A stretch of 64,000 bases of DNA, taken from the NCBI GenBank assembly GCA_019614645.1, contig JABWDB010000047.1, forward strand, positions 310,001-374,000. Direction: 5' to 3'. Source of the stretch: Stratiolaelaps scimitus (lineage: Eukaryota; Arthropoda; Arachnida; Mesostigmata; Laelapidae). Below are positions 62,501 through 64,000 of this stretch, piece by piece. Under the pieces are notes generated by a model, which was not told the DNA's origin, made no database searches, and worked only from the letters and a program-made list of their open reading frames with translations. Both the position numbers and the translations under genes were made by a program. Positions within the stretch are counted from its first letter, which is position 1. The number at the start of each line of letters is the position of its first letter.

Positions 62501-63831
62501 ACAAAAATAATTATCTGTAAGTATACTAGTTGTCATTGCTAACTGACTCGTGCAAATGGCGCTTACTCGTTCATCTTACACGATTTCTACTGCATTGTAT
62601 TCTTCTTAGTGTTCCAGTATAGCATCCATACAGAATTCAATGAGTGCAGACCAAGTTGTCGTCTTCAGAGCCTTCGACGTACTCTGAGAGATTGTTATAA
62701 ACCCTACACTGCCCTTATTTGCACGTGTGACAGGACAGCAGGGCAAAATAGCCGGACGCCGAGAGTGGGCTGATCATTCTTACTTCTCAGTTAAGAATTT
62801 TCTAACTGATACTATTATTATTGTGGCGGATTCGGACATTTCTTAGAGGGCTAGCACTGTCTTGAACTCCCTCGAAGACCTCGTAACCCGCCCCTTGTAT
62901 TTTACGTTGGTGGCCAACATTAATTCATCCGTTATATGAGAAGAGGATAAATCGATTATTGCACATATCGATTTCTGGCATGTTTTTCCTTCTATAATAT
63001 ACAGCTTTCCCATTCAATATATCTAACATGATAGGAAGTCATCGCTGTCGTGACATCTCCAATGCATTACAGTTTTGAGTGTCACGTAGGTAAATTATGG
63101 GCAAGTGACTATTACTGAGGACGTTTGTCGGTCATCAGCTAATGAAGTTTACGATCAATGATTCACTTCCAGGTCAATGTACGGGTTACCACGATGGACG
63201 CGGAGCTGGAGTTCGCGATCCAGGCGTCAACAACCGGGAAGCAACTATTTGACCAGGTGAGTAGCTCGCTCAACGATGGAATGGCGAATCTGCTTGCCGG
63301 GCATTGAGGTTATGTTTTTCGAATTAAAAAAAAAAGCATTTCACTCAAAATTCAGCTTTCAGGATCATGCGCCCAATTTAATAACATAGCAAAATCTCCA
63401 AACCAGTTAAGCGAATTCTAAGTGGAATCAATTGCTACTTTCAACGAATAACCCAACTGGATGCAAACCGGGTATTGAGAGCATGTAAATGATGTAACAA
63501 CATTGCAATGCAAACAATGATGTTCGAGAAACATCTAATAGCCTCCTTACGGGAGTGTCCCGTATTTTATCAGCCGTTTTCCTTACTGACTGTGGCCTTC
63601 GACTTTTTCTAGGTGGTGAAGACCATCGGTCTTCGAGAGATTTGGTTCTTCGGTCTGCAATACACCGACACGAAAGGTTGCACTACCTGGCTCAAGCTCA
63701 ATAAGAAGGTGCTATCCCAGGATGTGAAGAAGGAGAATCCGCTCATCTTCAAATTTCGAGCCAAGTTCTTCCCTGAAGATGTCGCCGACGAAATCATTCA
63801 GGAGATCACACTTAAGCTGTTCTACCTTCAG
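45361..63831 (+). CDS. Moe: ERM protein (ezrin/radixin/moesin), N-terminal part; gene continues past the window
   Basis: Coding exons are 45361-45372, 63173-63256 and 63613-63831, all in phase 0 with consensus GT-AG sites, giving the first 105 residues. ERM proteins link plasma-membrane proteins and PIP2 to cortical actin. The encoded part starts Met-Pro-Lys-Pro and continues [14 protein letters not shown], the invariant start of the FERM F1 lobe. It includes [11 protein letters not shown] and ends Lys-Leu-Phe-Tyr-Leu-Gln before the next donor. The Met-Pro-Lys start and the F1 residues favour ERM over merlin, which has a longer N-terminus. The rest of FERM, the helical region and the actin-binding tail lie beyond 64000. 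The first intron is about 17.8 kb, a common place for alternative promoters. The symbol Moe is the usual arthropod name for the single ERM gene. Confidence 0.95.
46366..46421. repeat. Perfect 56-base palindrome with TA centre
   Basis: Two 28-base arms are exact reverse complements. Each starts TAGTGCGATATTTCTGG and runs into a TA core. Partial pairing continues outside (TATCTATA on the left against TATCTGTA in reverse complement on the right), giving a hairpin of about 80 bases. Candidate fold-back element or hairpin RNA. Confidence 0.9.
47260..47733 (-). CDS. Unassigned open frame, possible terminal exon of a nested gene
   Basis: On the minus strand a candidate acceptor (GTGATTTCAG) ends at 47734. 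From there the frame stays open for 157 codons to a TAG at 47260. The predicted piece has an Arg-rich block near its start, a Pro-rich segment, a charged Asp-Ala-Arg-Glu-Arg-Glu stretch, a Cys-Lys-Arg-Cys pair, and a basic C-terminus. I recognise no family. There is no ATG in the frame, so it would have to be a downstream exon, and no upstream exon was identified. A frame this long is expected a few times by chance in a window of this size, more readily in GC-rich DNA. Confidence 0.18.
   Translation of the reverse strand, partial: FRTKPAENNDQRRVRRRRRRLVDRLQSNLPANDAPVPPPLPPAVSTCPLGRAGPVQDAREREAQLNKRLRRALWYSKLHPNLVLLVSPLKHTQSGCKRCQQQSLDNSSILLALPFQRVLNGQRQQLQISPVEHLDKIYTSCVLYRKIITLKRRWAIE
49145..49162 (+). 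repeat. (CAG)6 triplet repeat
   Basis: Six perfect CAG units in the GC-rich island near 49 kb. Confidence 0.85.
49649..49669 (+). repeat. (CTG)7 triplet repeat
   Basis: Seven perfect CTG units. Together with nearby GCC and GCT runs they produce the Ala-rich translations seen in several frames here. Confidence 0.85.
50508..50555. repeat. Longest (TA)n microsatellite of the window
   Basis: A pure TA run of about 48 bases, unlikely to be read as protein. It explains the Tyr-Ile runs in all open frames over it. Confidence 0.95.
50622..50647. repeat. Perfect 26-base palindrome, CACTA-(TA)n-TAGTG
   Basis: A TA core closed by CACTA and TAGTG makes a perfect self-complementary block. It lies 67 bases after the longest TA run, and its end motif resembles the TAGTG arm ends of the 46366-46421 palindrome. 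Confidence 0.88.
51539..51826 (+). CDS. Unassigned 95-codon open frame in GC-rich island
   Basis: An ATG at 51539 (poor context, T at -1 and G at -3) opens a frame to TGA at 51826. The product would be Ser/Thr/Pro-rich, with a Pro-Val-Pro-Arg-Pro-Arg segment and a short Gly run, and it has no recognised domain. Third codon positions are C/G-rich, but so is the whole island. It may be part of an untranslated first exon instead. Confidence 0.15.
   Translation: MLSGADDAVASLAKLPTKQPAKETDEPINHNTTTSSFGLPVPRPRSIPVYPPYPSTRYRSGGGGFGRSVYWRQLLPLCQQAATSDQRAFICLSFV
51886..51922 (-). mobile_element. LINE-like 3' tail, minus-strand copy
   Basis: Read on the minus strand this is AATAAACCAATAAAA followed by CTTTACC and CTTTACTTTTACC units. 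It matches the tail at 37621-37660 with few differences in the AATAAA part. The opposite orientation rules out a simple local tandem duplication. Confidence 0.5.
54428..54430 (+). promoter_or_regulatory. Possible alternative translation start directly before a GT donor
   Basis: A leader ending CCACCGCCAAA leads to an ATG in a near-ideal start context, followed at once by GTTCGT. If that GT were used as a donor, Met alone would join in phase 0 to the Val-Asn-Val-Arg exon at 63173, giving an ERM isoform with a one-residue leader. The donor fits the consensus poorly, so this is only a possibility. Confidence 0.15.
62212..62271 (+). CDS. Moe: Alternative first coding exon of the ERM gene
   Basis: An ATG in a strong context (AAAATGG) opens exactly 20 codons, starting Met-Gly-Asp-Ser-Gly-Gly-Phe and ending Ser-Phe-Ser-Ala, then a GTATGT donor. 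The junction is phase 0, the phase required by the acceptor at 63173. Splicing would put a distinct acidic/Gln-containing N-terminus before Val-Asn-Val-Arg in place of Met-Pro-Lys-Pro. The next exon begins only 0.9 kb downstream, much closer than the Met-Pro-Lys-Pro exon. A possible acceptor (CTATTCACAG) lies at about 62160, so the exon could be a first or a second exon. It could also be a chance ATG before a GT, but context, phase and open frame all agree. Confidence 0.6.
63173..63256 (+). CDS. Moe: ERM exon, start of FERM F1 lobe
   Basis: Twenty-eight codons between a CTTCCAG acceptor and a GTGAGT donor. It encodes the ERM signature [10 protein letters not shown] and ends Gly-Lys-Gln-Leu-Phe-Asp-Gln. 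Confidence 0.95.
63613..63831 (+). CDS. Moe: ERM exon, FERM F1 lobe continued
   Basis: Seventy-three codons between a TTTTTCTAG acceptor and a GTGAGC donor. It carries [16 protein letters not shown], and [10 protein letters not shown], all conserved in ERM proteins. From 63832 the window is intron. Confidence 0.96.
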
Positions 63832-64000
63832 GTGAGCTACCATTTTCACTGTTTATCTATTTTGTATACATGTTAAGCATTATGAATTGTAGACGTGTGA
63901 TATGCTGAGTCGTAATTATGCTATGCGGTGTGTTACTGAATACATTTTGAATAAATACAAATTATTCATCATACGGCCCGATGGCAATTGAGTCCCGCAA

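Noticed and set aside
1..64000. CRISPR arrays, bacterial operons, phage or defence systems
   Set aside because: The window is clearly eukaryotic with spliced genes. No regular spacer arrays, Shine-Dalgarno-led gene runs or integrases were seen.

Overview
This is eukaryotic (animal) genomic DNA. The genes are split by GT-AG introns, and AT dinucleotide runs and CAG/CTG triplet runs are scattered throughout. Three conserved animal genes could be reconstructed by hand from their exons: a Popeye-domain protein, NUDCD1 and an ERM (ezrin/radixin/moesin) protein. The protein sequences and the short-to-medium introns suggest an arthropod, possibly a mite or other chelicerate. That is an impression, not a demonstrated assignment.

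Layout. About 1.4-2.1 kb (+) holds a decayed reverse-transcriptase fragment with a YMDD catalytic box. From 10.06 down to 6.68 kb (-) lies a seven-exon Popeye-domain (POPDC/BVES-like) gene, a membrane protein of 328 residues. Its head-to-head neighbour, 13.69-20.68 kb (+), is a thirteen-exon NUDCD1 gene of 621 residues with a central CS domain and a poly(A) signal at 20835. The last conserved gene is an ERM family gene (moesin-like) on +. An exon at 45309-45372 carries the start Met-Pro-Lys-Pro, then an intron of about 17.8 kb leads to FERM-domain exons at 63173-63256 and 63613-63831. The gene runs off the right end of the window.

The most interesting point is a second, in-phase first coding exon of the ERM gene at 62212-62271. 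It would replace Met-Pro-Lys-Pro with a different 20-residue N-terminus, and its perfect phase and strong start context suggest alternative promoters. A weaker third start lies at 54428.

The rest, about 21-45 kb and the long ERM intron, has no recognisable conserved exons. It alternates AT-rich stretches with GC-rich, triplet-rich islands (around 22.5-24.3, 27.2-28.1, 31.5-32.8, 47.3-50.0, 51.3-54.4 and 58.1-59.2 kb). These look like untranslated first exons or promoter islands rather than protein genes. The same region holds perfect palindromes, a tRNA-like SINE-type piece, and two oppositely oriented copies of an AATAAA-plus-TTTACC tail that look like LINE 3' ends.

Functionally the three genes are unrelated housekeeping or cell-biology genes: a cAMP-binding membrane protein, a NudC-like co-chaperone, and a membrane-to-actin linker. 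Nothing suggests a gene cluster or defence system.
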